DNA of 36,885 bases, from the NCBI GenBank assembly GCA_031276785.1, contig JAISMK010000100.1, forward strand, positions 1-36,885, in the 5' to 3' direction. The translations under genes and the position numbers were made by a program. The notes beneath the pieces were generated by a model that was not told the origin of the DNA, searched no databases, and saw only the letters and a program-made list of their open reading frames with translations. Below are positions 21,149-28,592 of the stretch, one piece after another. Numbering within the stretch: position 1 is the first letter of the stretch; each line of letters starts with the position of its first letter. This DNA is from Desulfovibrio sp. (GTDB taxonomy: Bacteria; Desulfobacterota; Desulfovibrionia; Desulfovibrionales; Desulfovibrionaceae).

Positions 21149-21556
21149 CGCCCGCGGCGGCAAAGGCAGGCCTGTAAGCCGGGTTCTGTTTCCCGCGCCG
21201 GGAGAATTTCCCGGAAGGGCGGGATGGCCATCATTCCTCTAGGACCGCGATTGCCCGCGGCCTCCAGCGACCTACCCGGAAGCTCAGCCGGGCCGGCTTC
21301 ACACGCTTCCCTAATTGGTCTTGCTCCGGACGGGGCTTGCCTAGCTTGCCGCGTCGCCGCGGCAACTGGCGGGCTCTTGCCCCGCCGTTTCACCCTTACC
21401 CCGCCGCGCGGGCGGGGCGGTTTGCTTTCTGTTGCGCTTTCCGGGGATTGCTCCCCCTGGGCGTTACCCAGCGTCCTGCCCTGTGGAGCCCGGACTTTCC
21501 TCCCCGCGGGAATCCCCGCGCGGCGATGACCCGGCCTGCCTTTGCCGCCGCGGGCG
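21149..21556 (-). ncRNA. rnpB: RNase P RNA, bacterial type A
   Basis: This is the catalytic RNA that matures the 5' ends of tRNAs. Reading the minus strand, the 5' conserved region GAGGAAAGTCCGGGCTCC lies near 21500-21483. The core AAGGGTGAAACGG with GCAAGAGC follows near 21400-21370, and the 3' end has ACAGAACCCGGCTTA near 21190-21175. The ends form P1: 21533-21556 and 21149-21172 are perfect reverse complements over 24 bases. The boundaries given are the outer edges of that helix, giving 408 nucleotides, within the normal range. No U-rich terminator follows directly. It lies just downstream of the zinc-ribbon gene on the same strand. Confidence 0.95.
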
Positions 21557-21598
21557 GCGTCCCGGCCTTTTGCTGACTTTCTCGGAAACCAGCATACC

Positions 21599-22333
21599 CT
21601 ATTCCACCGCCGGGGTGAAGTGCCTGTCCCAGAACATCAGCCGCTGGCAGTTAGGACAGGAGAGGATCTGGGAAGCCTTTTGCAGCTCAATGTAATTCTG
21701 GGGAGGAATGGCGATGTTGCAGCCGGAGCAGACGCCTTCGGAAACAGGAACAATGACCGGATGTTCCAGGCGTTCCCGGATAAATTCATAGCGATCGAAG
21801 ACCGGGGCCGGGATTTCGCGGCCGGTCTGCTCCCGTTTGATCTGCAGCTTATCCAGAGAGTCTCTGGCGGACTCCAGGCGGGTCTGCATCCCGGCCTCAA
21901 AGGCTTCCAGCTCGGTCTTGGCGGCGGCGCAGCGTTCTTCCACCTCTTCCAGCAGGACGGCCTGCCGGGCCAGTTCTTCGGCCAGGGCGGTGCGATCCTC
22001 TCCTCTGGAGCGCTGAACCCGTTCCAGAGAGTCCATTTCCCGGACCATGGCATGGTACTCTCTGGTGTTTTCCACCTGCATGAGTTTGCCCTTGCTCTTT
22101 TTCAGGCGTGCGCTGTCGTCCTCCAGTTCCAGGCCAAGGCGTTTTTCCTGGTCGCGCAGGTGGGCTATTTTGTCCTGAAGGCGGCTGCCATCTTCCTCCA
22201 ACTGGGCGCTACGGGCGCGCAGGGCTTCCAGCTCCCGCGGGGTGTTGTCCAGTTCCTGCCGGACGGTATGAATCTCGTCATCCACCCTCTGGAGGGAAAT
22301 AAGTTGCTCAATTTGTTTCAGATACAGGCTCAA
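21599..22333 (-). CDS. C4-type zinc-ribbon coiled-coil protein (CdsZ/DUF164 type)
   Basis: This is a 244-residue protein of a widespread family whose role is poorly defined; nucleic-acid binding has been proposed. Residues 1 to about 175 are almost entirely charged coiled coil (ISLQRVDDEIHTVRQELDN onward). A C-terminal zinc ribbon has the cysteine pairs CSGC and CPNC about 25 residues apart, with IPPQNYIELQK between them. It starts at TTG with AGGAGG seven bases upstream. The gene order nif3-like, zinc-ribbon, rnpB matches that seen in related bacteria. It is separated from nif3 here by 470 bases of repeats. Confidence 0.88.
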   Translation of the reverse strand: MSLYLKQIEQLISLQRVDDEIHTVRQELDNTPRELEALRARSAQLEEDGSRLQDKIAHLRDQEKRLGLELEDDSARLKKSKGKLMQVENTREYHAMVREMDSLERVQRSRGEDRTALAEELARQAVLLEEVEERCAAAKTELEAFEAGMQTRLESARDSLDKLQIKREQTGREIPAPVFDRYEFIRERLEHPVIVPVSEGVCSGCNIAIPPQNYIELQKASQILSCPNCQRLMFWDRHFTPAVE

Positions 22334-22358
22334 GGTGTTCCTCCTGTGATATATGCGT

Positions 22359-22377
22359 TAGAGCGTAAAATGCTCTA
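22359..22377. repeat. Minimal family A palindrome
   Basis: TAGAGC GTAAAAT GCTCTA consists of just the two outer ends of the family A element with the interior missing. It shares its terminal TA with the family C element that begins at 22376, so the two elements abut on a common TA. It sits 26 bases upstream of the zinc-ribbon TTG start, in the leader. Confidence 0.7.
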
Positions 22378-22504
22378 GAGAAATTTTACTTTGAAATTGC
22401 TCTGGCGGCGGGGCGGATGCACCGCCGCCCGCCCATGAGGCGCAGGCGAAACCTCGTTTCGCCGTAAAGCGCTGAGGGGAGCGTTTCAAAAACAAAGCGA
22501 TCTA
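22376..22504. repeat. Family C repeat, three-hairpin element (copy 1)
   Basis: It begins TAGAGAAATTTTACTTTG and ends CAAAGCGATCTA. Inside are GGCGGCGG / CCGCCGCC around a GC-rich loop and GGCGAAAC CTC GTTTCGCC. The middle section recurs at 31202-31276 with few changes, and the first part recurs at 31995-32060. The outer TAGA and TCTA ends resemble those of family A. Confidence 0.8.
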
Positions 22505-22512
22505 GTACCACG

Positions 22513-22617
22513 TACCACTTAAAACTGCGTTTTAAGTGGTAAGATCGCTGCGCCGAAAAGCGTGGTTTTCGGCTTGCTCCGCCGCCTGCAGCGGCGCGCC
22601 GGGCTTAAAGCCCGGCG
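22513..22617. repeat. Array of four consecutive hairpins
   Basis: Hairpin 1 is TACCACTTAAAAC TGC GTTTTAAGTGGTA (22513-22541), a perfect 13-bp stem. Hairpin 2 is GCCGAAAA / TTTTCGGC (22552-22573). Hairpin 3 is CGCCGC / GCGGCG (22580-22596). Hairpin 4 is CGCCGGGCTT A AAGCCCGGCG (22597-22617). No coding frame is evident. The array lies between the family C element and the MITE-like element. Confidence 0.8.
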
Positions 22618-22663
22618 TTAGTACGCTGTCAATTTATCCGCAATTTCAAATGTTACAGAGTAC

Positions 22664-22802
22664 TAGGATCCTGTCGGACAAAGCGATGTCTATCAAGATA
22701 ACATATTGAAATTATTTACTATAGCTGCGAGAATACGAAAAAAATAATAAATTATTTCAGCATGTTATATATTTATGCGGCCTATTGTCCGACAGGATCC
22801 TA
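22664..22802. mobile_element. MITE-like element at the nif3 stop codon
   Basis: CTAGGATCCTGTCGGACAA at 22663-22681 is repeated inverted, without mismatch, at 22785-22803. Between the arms lie about 100 bases that are very AT-rich and unlike the surrounding DNA. A TA dinucleotide borders each side (22664-22665 and 22801-22802), as expected for a target duplication of the IS630/Tc1 or some IS5-type kind. There is no transposase frame. The right TA followed by G forms the TAG stop of the nif3-like gene. Confidence 0.8.
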
Positions 22803-23573
22803 GGAGAAGGTAAAGGGGTCTTGTCCGGGATAAAAGGCCACAGTCAGGGAAAGATCCTCTTGCAGGCGGGCCGCAAGGCGGCTCATCATCTCCTCTTCCA
22901 GGCGGAAATGGCCGACATCCAAGACATGAGGCGGGCGGCCCGAGGCTTCCAGCGCGGCGTGGTATTTCACGTCGCCGGTTATGAACACCTCCGCCCCGGC
23001 CGCGCGGGCCGCGCTGATGAGCTGCTCCCCCGCTCCCGGACAGCAGGCTACGGAGCGCACTGTTTCCGGCCGGGCGCCGCAGCTCCGCCAGCGGGGTTGC
23101 CGCAGAAGTCGGCGCAGAAGATCGCGGAAATCCACCCAGGCCAGGGGGGAGGGGAGCAGGCCCGCGAAGCCGAAGCCGTGGCGGCCGTCCGGGAAAGGTT
23201 CCAGCAGGCGGAGATCCGTCAGGGCAAGATCCTGGGCCAGCCACTGGGCCGGACCTTCCGGGTTCGCGTCCAGGGAGGTATGGGCGCTGTACAGCCAGAT
23301 CCCCCCGCCCAGAAGCAAAGCCAGAATATCGGTGAATTCTCCGGGGGCGTCCGGAAAGCGGGGATGCAGGGCAAGGGGGTGGTGGGCCAGAATAAAGTCG
23401 GCTCCGTCCGATACGGCGGCGCTGAGGGCGGGCAGGGTGGGGTCGAGCAGGACGGCCAGACGGCTGACGCGCTCCCGGCGGGAGGCCACCTGTACCCCGG
23501 AAACATCCCAGACCGCCGCCGCGGCCGGCGGAGCCAGGCGTTCAATGGCGGCAATCAGCTCAACCGCTTTCAT
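22800..23573 (-). CDS. Nif3-like dinuclear metal-centre protein (YbgI family)
   Basis: This is a conserved protein with a two-metal site; often annotated as GTP cyclohydrolase I type 2, though the true role is uncertain. The 257 residues start MKAVELIAAIERLAPP, followed by WDVSGVQV. Metal ligands are visible in ILAHHPLALHP near residue 70, in YSAHTSLDANPEGP near 110 (His and Asp), and in ITGDVKYHAAL and DVGHFRLEE near 205-230. I chose ATG 23573, with AGGA upstream; the frame is open much further, but the extra part has no family resemblance. The TAG stop belongs to the edge of a MITE-like element, so the C-terminus (QDPFTFS) may or may not be native. Confidence 0.9.
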   Translation of the reverse strand: MKAVELIAAIERLAPPAAAAVWDVSGVQVASRRERVSRLAVLLDPTLPALSAAVSDGADFILAHHPLALHPRFPDAPGEFTDILALLLGGGIWLYSAHTSLDANPEGPAQWLAQDLALTDLRLLEPFPDGRHGFGFAGLLPSPLAWVDFRDLLRRLLRQPRWRSCGARPETVRSVACCPGAGEQLISAARAAGAEVFITGDVKYHAALEASGRPPHVLDVGHFRLEEEMMSRLAARLQEDLSLTVAFYPGQDPFTFS

Positions 23574-23900
23574 GGGGAATCCTGGCAAAAGATACAGGCG
23601 CCAGCCGGAGAGAGATTTCCCCTGGAAAGCTCTGCTCCAGCCTGCGCTCCCGGCCTGGGCGCGCGGCGCGGCGCGGTTCCGGGCGGGCCAAATGATGCTC
23701 TGAAAATTGCAATGCTCAAGGAAATAAATGCGCCTTTGCAGGGAGCAAGCTACCGGCAATGCCGGCCGGGCATCGCCTGCGCCTGCCTCCGCGGACTGTT
23801 GCATGGGCACGGGCCGCTCCCGGCAGCCTGTTCTTCAACAGGCCGCTATACCGGGGGAGCTTGTCCGGCCTTACATATTCCTGATGCCTCCGGGAGTCAA
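23574..23900. other. Intergenic region upstream of the nif3-like gene
   Basis: No gene is supported in these 330 bases. A perfect small hairpin GCCTGTT CTTC AACAGGC lies at 23826-23843. The promoter of the nif3-like gene is expected here, but no clear -35/-10 pair was found. Confidence 0.4.
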
Positions 23901-23904
23901 CAGA

Positions 23905-23936
23905 AAAAATAGCGGCGGCTTTCGCCTGCGCCGCCG
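23905..23936 (-). terminator. Rho-independent terminator after the glycosyltransferase gene
   Basis: On the minus strand a GC stem CGGCGGC / GCCGCCG encloses the loop GCAGGCGAAA and is followed by CTATTTTTT. This is the only hairpin in the window with a proper T-tract. It lies downstream of the glycosyltransferase and its 127-bp repeat. It resembles a family C hairpin that has been truncated. Confidence 0.65.
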
Positions 23937-23961
23937 GAGTAAGTTCATTTTGAAATTGCTT

Positions 23962-24088
23962 TAGAACAGTTTAACTTTGAAAAAGTTGGGCTGCTCTGCA
24001 AGGATTTGCTTGCAAATCCTTGCCGCGAGATGGTTGCAGGCGAGCTTTGCTAGCCGTTAAGCAACCATCTCAAAGCGAAATTGCTCTA
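23962..24088. repeat. Family A repeat, 127-bp three-hairpin form (copy 3)
   Basis: Same length as copies 1 and 2. Hairpin 2 is the perfect 12-bp stem. Hairpin 3 has arms GAGATGGTTGC / GCAACCATCTC where copies 1 and 2 have GAAATGCTTGC / GCAAGCATTTC; two positions changed on both sides and pairing is kept. Hairpin 1 here starts GAACAG and contains one mismatch. The right end supplies the TAG stop of the glycosyltransferase. Confidence 0.9.
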
Positions 24089-25165
24089 GGCGAGCAGTCC
24101 TTTCTTTCGCAACAGTTCCGTATACAGGGCATCCATTCGGTCCAGACGTTTTTCCTGGCGGTAGTTTTCGCCCTGCAGGCGCGCCGCCGCGCCATACCGG
24201 GCCACAAGGGCGGGGTCTTCCGCCAGATTGCGCATGGCCAGGGCCAGAGCCTCGACATTGCCGGGGGGTACCAGCCGACCGCAGGCAGCCAGGATTTCCG
24301 GCACGGCCCCCACAGCGGAGCCTATGGCGGGCAGCCCCATGCGCACGGCTTCCAGCAGAGTGTTGGGCATGGATTCAGACAGGGAGGGCAGGACAAAGAT
24401 GTCCAAGGCCGAGAGAAAGTCGGCCACATCGTTCCCCCAGGGCAGAAAAACCGTCCGGGCCGCCAGGCTGGAGTGCTGTTCTCCGGCGTCAGCCTGCTTC
24501 AGACCCTTGATCAGGAGGCGGACGGATCGGCCTGTGGATTCCTGGGAGGGAAAGGCTCTGGCGAAGGCGTTCAGGAGGATGTTCACTCCCTTTATCGGGG
24601 AGGAGTTGGCGATGGATCCGAAGGCCAGATCCTCCGGGGCAAGGCCCAAGGCTGCGCGGGCCTGTTCCCGGGGCCGGGAGGTGGAGAGGCGTTCGTCGGG
24701 AATGGCGTTGGGCACCAGGCGGATGCGGCGGGCTGGCAGCCCGACGCGGCGCAGGACCTGGCCGCAGGCGGCGGAATTGACCGCAAAGCAGTCAATGCCC
24801 GGTGACCAGTAGGGCAGGGGGTTGGCCGGGCGGAAAAGAACTCCCCGGTGGGCCACGCAGGCGGCCCGTCGTTTCCAGAAGATTCCCCACCAGGCCAGGC
24901 GTTTTACCGCTGTATTGTGGAAGGCATGGACCACAGTAGGGCCGCCGGGGCAGTATATTTCATCCTCCAGAGCGCTCCTCCAGGCGGCGGGGGGGCCAAG
25001 GCGCCGCCAGCCGGCCCAGTCCTGGTCCAGATGGGACAGTCTGGAGCGCTCCGGCAGAAAAAAAGAGACGCTGTGTCCGCGGCCTTCCATGCCCCGGGCC
25101 AGATAGAGGGCTTGCCTGCCGCCGCCGCTTCTGTTGGTGGATGAAGTGAAATAGAGAATTCGCAT
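24086..25165 (-). CDS. Glycosyltransferase, GT4-like (GT-B fold)
   Basis: This probably transfers a sugar from a nucleotide donor in cell-surface polysaccharide or LPS synthesis. The 359 residues start MRILYFTSSTNRSGGGRQ, with a Gly-rich N-terminal loop, then VVHAFHNTAVKRLAWWG near residue 90. The C-terminal Rossmann domain has SIANSSPIKGVNILLNAFA near 205 and the donor-binding E(x7)E region in LPSLSESMPNTLLEAVRMGLP near 275. VGAVPEIL and RLVPPGNVEALA follow. I chose ATG 25165 because the family start fits there; the frame remains open a further 62 codons without resemblance. It faces away from mtaD across a divergent region. Its TAG stop comes from a 127-bp repeat. Confidence 0.88.
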   Translation of the reverse strand: MRILYFTSSTNRSGGGRQALYLARGMEGRGHSVSFFLPERSRLSHLDQDWAGWRRLGPPAAWRSALEDEIYCPGGPTVVHAFHNTAVKRLAWWGIFWKRRAACVAHRGVLFRPANPLPYWSPGIDCFAVNSAACGQVLRRVGLPARRIRLVPNAIPDERLSTSRPREQARAALGLAPEDLAFGSIANSSPIKGVNILLNAFARAFPSQESTGRSVRLLIKGLKQADAGEQHSSLAARTVFLPWGNDVADFLSALDIFVLPSLSESMPNTLLEAVRMGLPAIGSAVGAVPEILAACGRLVPPGNVEALALAMRNLAEDPALVARYGAAARLQGENYRQEKRLDRMDALYTELLRKKGLLA

Positions 25166-25370
25166 TACCTGTGGATACAGATCTTTTTTCCCCTTGGCAA
25201 GGTCCGGCCGCCAGGGATCCGCCGGCGCGCTTTCTTGACTTCCTGCCGTGGGATAGTAAAAAGACTCTGCGAATGGGGCGGCAATCTCCCGGACGACCTG
25301 GAGCGTTTCCATGCTCCGGATGAAAACCAGCCCGGCCGTGAGCCGGATCATGGGCGCGGCGCCCTGCTTA

Positions 25371-25394
25371 ATTCCAATTCCAGGTTAAAAATGC
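25371..25394 (+). repeat. Family D repeat end overlapping the mtaD start codon
   Basis: ATTCCAATTCCAGGTTAAAA followed by ATGC is identical over 24 bases to 31081-31104. The repeat supplies AGG as a weak ribosome-binding site and the ATG start of mtaD. The rest of the divergent region (25166-25370) shows only a weak promoter candidate: TTGACT at 25235 with TAAAAA 16 bases on. Confidence 0.8.
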
Positions 25395-26755
25395 GTTACG
25401 CTTCATGCGACACCTTGCTCACCGCTTACCTCCTGCTGACTCAGGATCAGGATCGCGCGGTCCTTGAGAACGGCGCCCTGTCCATCAGCCAAGGCCGAAT
25501 CCAGGCCATAGGCCCCAGAGAAGATTTTGCCGGCGTCCGGGCGCAACACACTCTGCACCTGGGGAACGCCCTGATTCTGCCGGGGCTGATCAACGCCCAC
25601 ACCCATATCCCCATGACCATTTTCCGCGGCCTTGCCGACGATCTGCCCCTGATGACCTGGCTGAACCGCCATATTTTCCCGGTGGAGAGAAGCCTCACCG
25701 AGGAAATGGTGACTCTGGGCTGCCTGCTGGGCTGCGCGGAGATGCTGCGTTGCGGAACCACCGCCTTTGCCGACATGTACCTGCTGGAAGAAGCGATCAT
25801 GAAAACGGTGGAGGGCTGCGGCATGCGGGTGCTGGCCGGAGAGGGAATCTTTTCCTTCCCTTCCCCCGCATACGCGGATACGGCGGCCGCCCTGGATCTG
25901 GTCCGCGCCCAGGCCGCCCGCTGGCGAGGACATGCGCGGGTGCGCGTGGCCGTCGCTCCTCACGCCGTCTACACCACCACCCCGGAACTGCTCATCGCCT
26001 GCCGGGATCTGGCCGGAGAATTGGAGCTTCCTCTGCATATCCATCTGGCCGAAACCAGAGAGGAAACCGCCGGCTGCCTGTCCGCCGCCGGCCGGAGGCC
26101 TGTGGCCTACTGCCATTCCCTGGGGCTTCTCGGCAGGCGCACTACCATCGCCCACGGCGTGGATCTGGAGGATGAGGACCTGGACATTCTGGCCGAAAAC
26201 GGCGTCAGGGTGGTACACAACCCCAGAAGCAACATGAAGCTGGGCTCGGGCGTGGCCCCTGTTCCGGATCTGCTGAACCGTGGCGTGACAGTGGGCCTGG
26301 GCACGGACGGGGCGGCCAGCAACAACAGCCTGAATCTCTTCGCGGAAATGTCCGCCTGCGCCCTGCTGCACAAAGCCGTTCACAGGGATTCCACCCTCCT
26401 GCCGGCCCAGACCGTGCTGGACATGGCCACCCTGGGGTCGGCGCAGGCCCTGCATTGGGAAGACCTCGGCGTCCTGGCTCCCGGTCGCCCGGCGGATCTC
26501 ATCGCGCTGGACCTTTCCTCCCCCGGCCTACAGCCTCTGTACAGCCCCTTCTCCCACCTGGTTTACGCGGCCAGCGGCCTTGAAGTGCGCCTGGCCGTTG
26601 TGGAGGGGCGCATCCTGTATCAGGACGGACACTTTTTCAGCCTTGACTACCCCGCTCTGCTGAAAGAAACGGACAAGATCCGCTCTTGGGTACTGCGCGC
26701 GCGGAGAAGAAAGCAGCCGCCTCGTGTTTCCGGACGGGAAGACGCTGATTTTTAA
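25391..26755 (+). CDS. mtaD: 5-methylthioadenosine / S-adenosylhomocysteine deaminase
   Basis: This is an amidohydrolase-superfamily enzyme that deaminates MTA or SAH, by-products of S-adenosylmethionine use. In its 454 residues the metal motif is INAHTHIPM near residue 65. A second His appears in LHIHLAETREE near 220 and a third in TIAHGVDLEDED near 257. The catalytic Asp is in VGLGTDGAASNNSLN near 305, the hallmark of the MtaD/ATZ-TRZ-like group. The start ATG 25391 gives the usual distance to VLENGALSI, but it lies inside a dispersed repeat. An in-frame ATG at 25235 would add an unconvincing extension. It is followed after 24 bases by pepA and probably cotranscribed with it. Confidence 0.92.
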   Translation: MRYASCDTLLTAYLLLTQDQDRAVLENGALSISQGRIQAIGPREDFAGVRAQHTLHLGNALILPGLINAHTHIPMTIFRGLADDLPLMTWLNRHIFPVERSLTEEMVTLGCLLGCAEMLRCGTTAFADMYLLEEAIMKTVEGCGMRVLAGEGIFSFPSPAYADTAAALDLVRAQAARWRGHARVRVAVAPHAVYTTTPELLIACRDLAGELELPLHIHLAETREETAGCLSAAGRRPVAYCHSLGLLGRRTTIAHGVDLEDEDLDILAENGVRVVHNPRSNMKLGSGVAPVPDLLNRGVTVGLGTDGAASNNSLNLFAEMSACALLHKAVHRDSTLLPAQTVLDMATLGSAQALHWEDLGVLAPGRPADLIALDLSSPGLQPLYSPFSHLVYAASGLEVRLAVVEGRILYQDGHFFSLDYPALLKETDKIRSWVLRARRRKQPPRVSGREDADF

Positions 26756-26779
26756 CCCTAATCCTAATAAGGGTACGCC

Positions 26780-28306
26780 ATGGACATTATATTGCAGCAA
26801 GGTGGCGAGTGGCGGGCGGATTGCGCCCTTGTGCTTCTTCCCCAGGGGGGGGCTGTCCGGGACGCGGCCCCGGCCCTGTGGGCCTACTCGCCCTGGATCG
26901 CTCTTTCCCCTGCCCTCCGGGACTGCTCCGGCAGGAAGGAGGAATTGTCACTGCTATACGGCCACCCGGATCTTTTCCTGCCTCGCGTTCTGGTGGCCGG
27001 GCTGGGCCGGCCCGAAGATCTGACGGCCCGAACGGTTCGCTTCGCCCTGGCCGGGGCCGCGGCCGCCTGCCGTGCCAGGGGATTCTCCTCCCTGGCCTTG
27101 CCGGTGGAAACCCTGCCTTGGGCAGCCTTGGGGATTCCGCTTGAGGAGGGAATCCGCGAGAGCGTCTGCGCTGTCCTGCGCGGACTATACCGCCTGGAGG
27201 CTTATCGTTCCGCCCCGGAGGAGGATCGCGCTCCGGACATGGCCTCCCTGGCCCTGTGTTTCCCCGGTCCTGTGCCGGACGCCGCCCGCGCGGCGGCGGA
27301 GGAGGGTCTTGCGGAGGCCCGTGGAGTCTTTCTGGCGCAGGATCTGGTGAATGGCCCGGCCAACCTCGTAACCCCTTCCGTCCTAGCCGGGGAAGCCCGG
27401 CGTCTGGCCGAACGGCACGGTTTTTCCTGCGAGATTCTCGGGCCTGAGGAGATCCGCGTCCAGGGCATGGGCGCTTTCTGGGCCGTGGCCCGGGGCGCGA
27501 AGGAAGAACCCCGCTTCATAGTCCTGGAGCACTGCCCGCCCGGGCGCGAGGCGGAACAGCCCCTGGTGTTCGTGGGCAAGGGCATCACCTTTGACAGCGG
27601 CGGCATCTCTCTGAAGCCCGCCGCAGGCATGGAGCGCATGAAAACCGACATGGCCGGCGCCGCCGCCGTACTCGGCCTGTTCGCCATCCTGGGCCTTCTG
27701 CCCTATGCCGGACGCCTGCCGCGGGTGGCGGGCCTCATCCCTGCCACAGAGAACATGCCCGACGGCGGAGCAACCCGCCCGGGCGACATTGTTACCGCCC
27801 TTTCCGGCAAGACCGTGGAGATCCTCAACACCGACGCCGAGGGGCGGCTGATCCTCTGCGATGCCCTGGCCTACGCCCAGAAGCGCTGGAAACCCCGCCT
27901 GCTCGCGGACATCGCCACCCTGACTGGGGCCTGCCTTATCGCCTTGGGCCGGGAAGTGGGCGGTCTGTTCACCGACCACCCCGGCCTGCGCGACCTTTTC
28001 CTCAAATCCGCCGCCGCCGTCGGAGACCTGCTCTGGCCCCTTCCCCTGGTAAAGGAATATGAAGACAGCCTCAAAAGCGCCACTGCCGACATGACCAACA
28101 CCGGCCCCCGTGAGGGCGGGGCGATAACCGCCGCCTTGTTCCTGCGCAGACACCTGGATCCCGGAACTCCCTGGGTACACCTGGATGTGGCCGGGCCGGC
28201 GCGCGCGGACAAGGCCTCTCCCCTGCACCCTGTAGCCGGAGCCTCGGGCTTGGGAGCGCGCCTTTTTTACGCCGTGGTCAGAAGTTTTGCCACCGGGGAC
28301 TATTGA
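26780..28306 (+). CDS. pepA: Leucyl aminopeptidase (M17, PepA)
   Basis: This is a cytosolic two-metal aminopeptidase that removes N-terminal residues in peptide turnover. The 508-residue protein has the non-catalytic N-terminal domain to about residue 170. The M17 catalytic domain follows, with VGKGITFDSGGISLKPA near 270 (Lys and Asp ligands), the MERMKTDMAGAAAVLG segment, and the signature NTDAEGRL near 350 (Asp and Glu ligands, catalytic Arg). TGACLIALG and TADMTNTG follow, as usual. The ATG is preceded by AAGGGT. A promoter for the downstream tRNA overlaps its stop codon. Confidence 0.95.
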   Translation: MDIILQQGGEWRADCALVLLPQGGAVRDAAPALWAYSPWIALSPALRDCSGRKEELSLLYGHPDLFLPRVLVAGLGRPEDLTARTVRFALAGAAAACRARGFSSLALPVETLPWAALGIPLEEGIRESVCAVLRGLYRLEAYRSAPEEDRAPDMASLALCFPGPVPDAARAAAEEGLAEARGVFLAQDLVNGPANLVTPSVLAGEARRLAERHGFSCEILGPEEIRVQGMGAFWAVARGAKEEPRFIVLEHCPPGREAEQPLVFVGKGITFDSGGISLKPAAGMERMKTDMAGAAAVLGLFAILGLLPYAGRLPRVAGLIPATENMPDGGATRPGDIVTALSGKTVEILNTDAEGRLILCDALAYAQKRWKPRLLADIATLTGACLIALGREVGGLFTDHPGLRDLFLKSAAAVGDLLWPLPLVKEYEDSLKSATADMTNTGPREGGAITAALFLRRHLDPGTPWVHLDVAGPARADKASPLHPVAGASGLGARLFYAVVRSFATGDY

Positions 28307-28331
28307 CCATTGACACGGCAGGGGATATATT
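28303..28331 (+). promoter_or_regulatory. Sigma-70-type promoter for tRNA-Val
   Basis: TTGACC at 28303-28308 and TATATT at 28326-28331 are separated by 17 bases, each one base from consensus. The predicted start is near 28338, about 15 bases before the tRNA. The -35 box overlaps the pepA stop codon. Confidence 0.75.
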
Positions 28332-28352
28332 GGGAACCCGCCTCATTGACGT

Positions 28353-28427
28353 AGGCGCGTAGCTCAGGGGTAGAGCACTTCCTTGACACGGAAGGGGTCA
28401 GCAGTTCAAAGCTGCTCGTGCCTACCA
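28353..28427 (+). tRNA. tRNA-Val(GAC)
   Basis: The acceptor strands AGGCGCG and CGTGCCT pair with one G-T. The D arm GCTC/GAGC, anticodon arm CTTCC TTGACAC GGAAG and T arm AGCAG TTCAAAG CTGCT are all intact. The anticodon GAC reads valine codons GTC and GTT. An encoded CCA ends the gene at 28427. It stands between pepA and thrS. Confidence 0.96.
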
Positions 28428-28437
28428 GAAATTGAAG

Positions 28438-28464
28438 CAAGAGGGAGGTTTCGCCTCCCTCTTG
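28438..28464 (+). terminator. Perfect hairpin downstream of tRNA-Val
   Basis: CAAGAGGGAGG TTTCG CCTCCCTCTTG is an 11-bp perfect stem with a five-base loop, eleven bases after the tRNA. No T-tract follows, so it may be a processing or partial-termination hairpin rather than a classic terminator. Confidence 0.55.
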
Positions 28465-28592
28465 CCGTATGACGCTCAAGGGGAGGCTGGCGGCGGACCT
28501 TTTTTGCCGGCAGCCGGGTGTGCCGCCCGCCGGGGCGCCGCGGCCGGGATCGTTGCGGGCGGGCGGATCGCCAGTCTGGAAGGAGAGTTCGC

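Noticed and set aside
21124-21700. Small open frames across the RNase P RNA
   Set aside because: They coincide with conserved rnpB sequence and have no protein features.
22664-22802. A complete insertion sequence at the nif3-like gene
   Set aside because: The element is only about 135 bases and has no transposase frame, so it can only be non-autonomous.
22334-22803. Repeat cluster as a CRISPR array
   Set aside because: The units are different palindromes, not identical direct repeats with unique spacers, and no cas gene is present.
25166-25200. TTGCCA-17-TATCCA as a promoter for the glycosyltransferase
   Set aside because: The predicted transcription start would fall on the start codon and the -10 box is poor.
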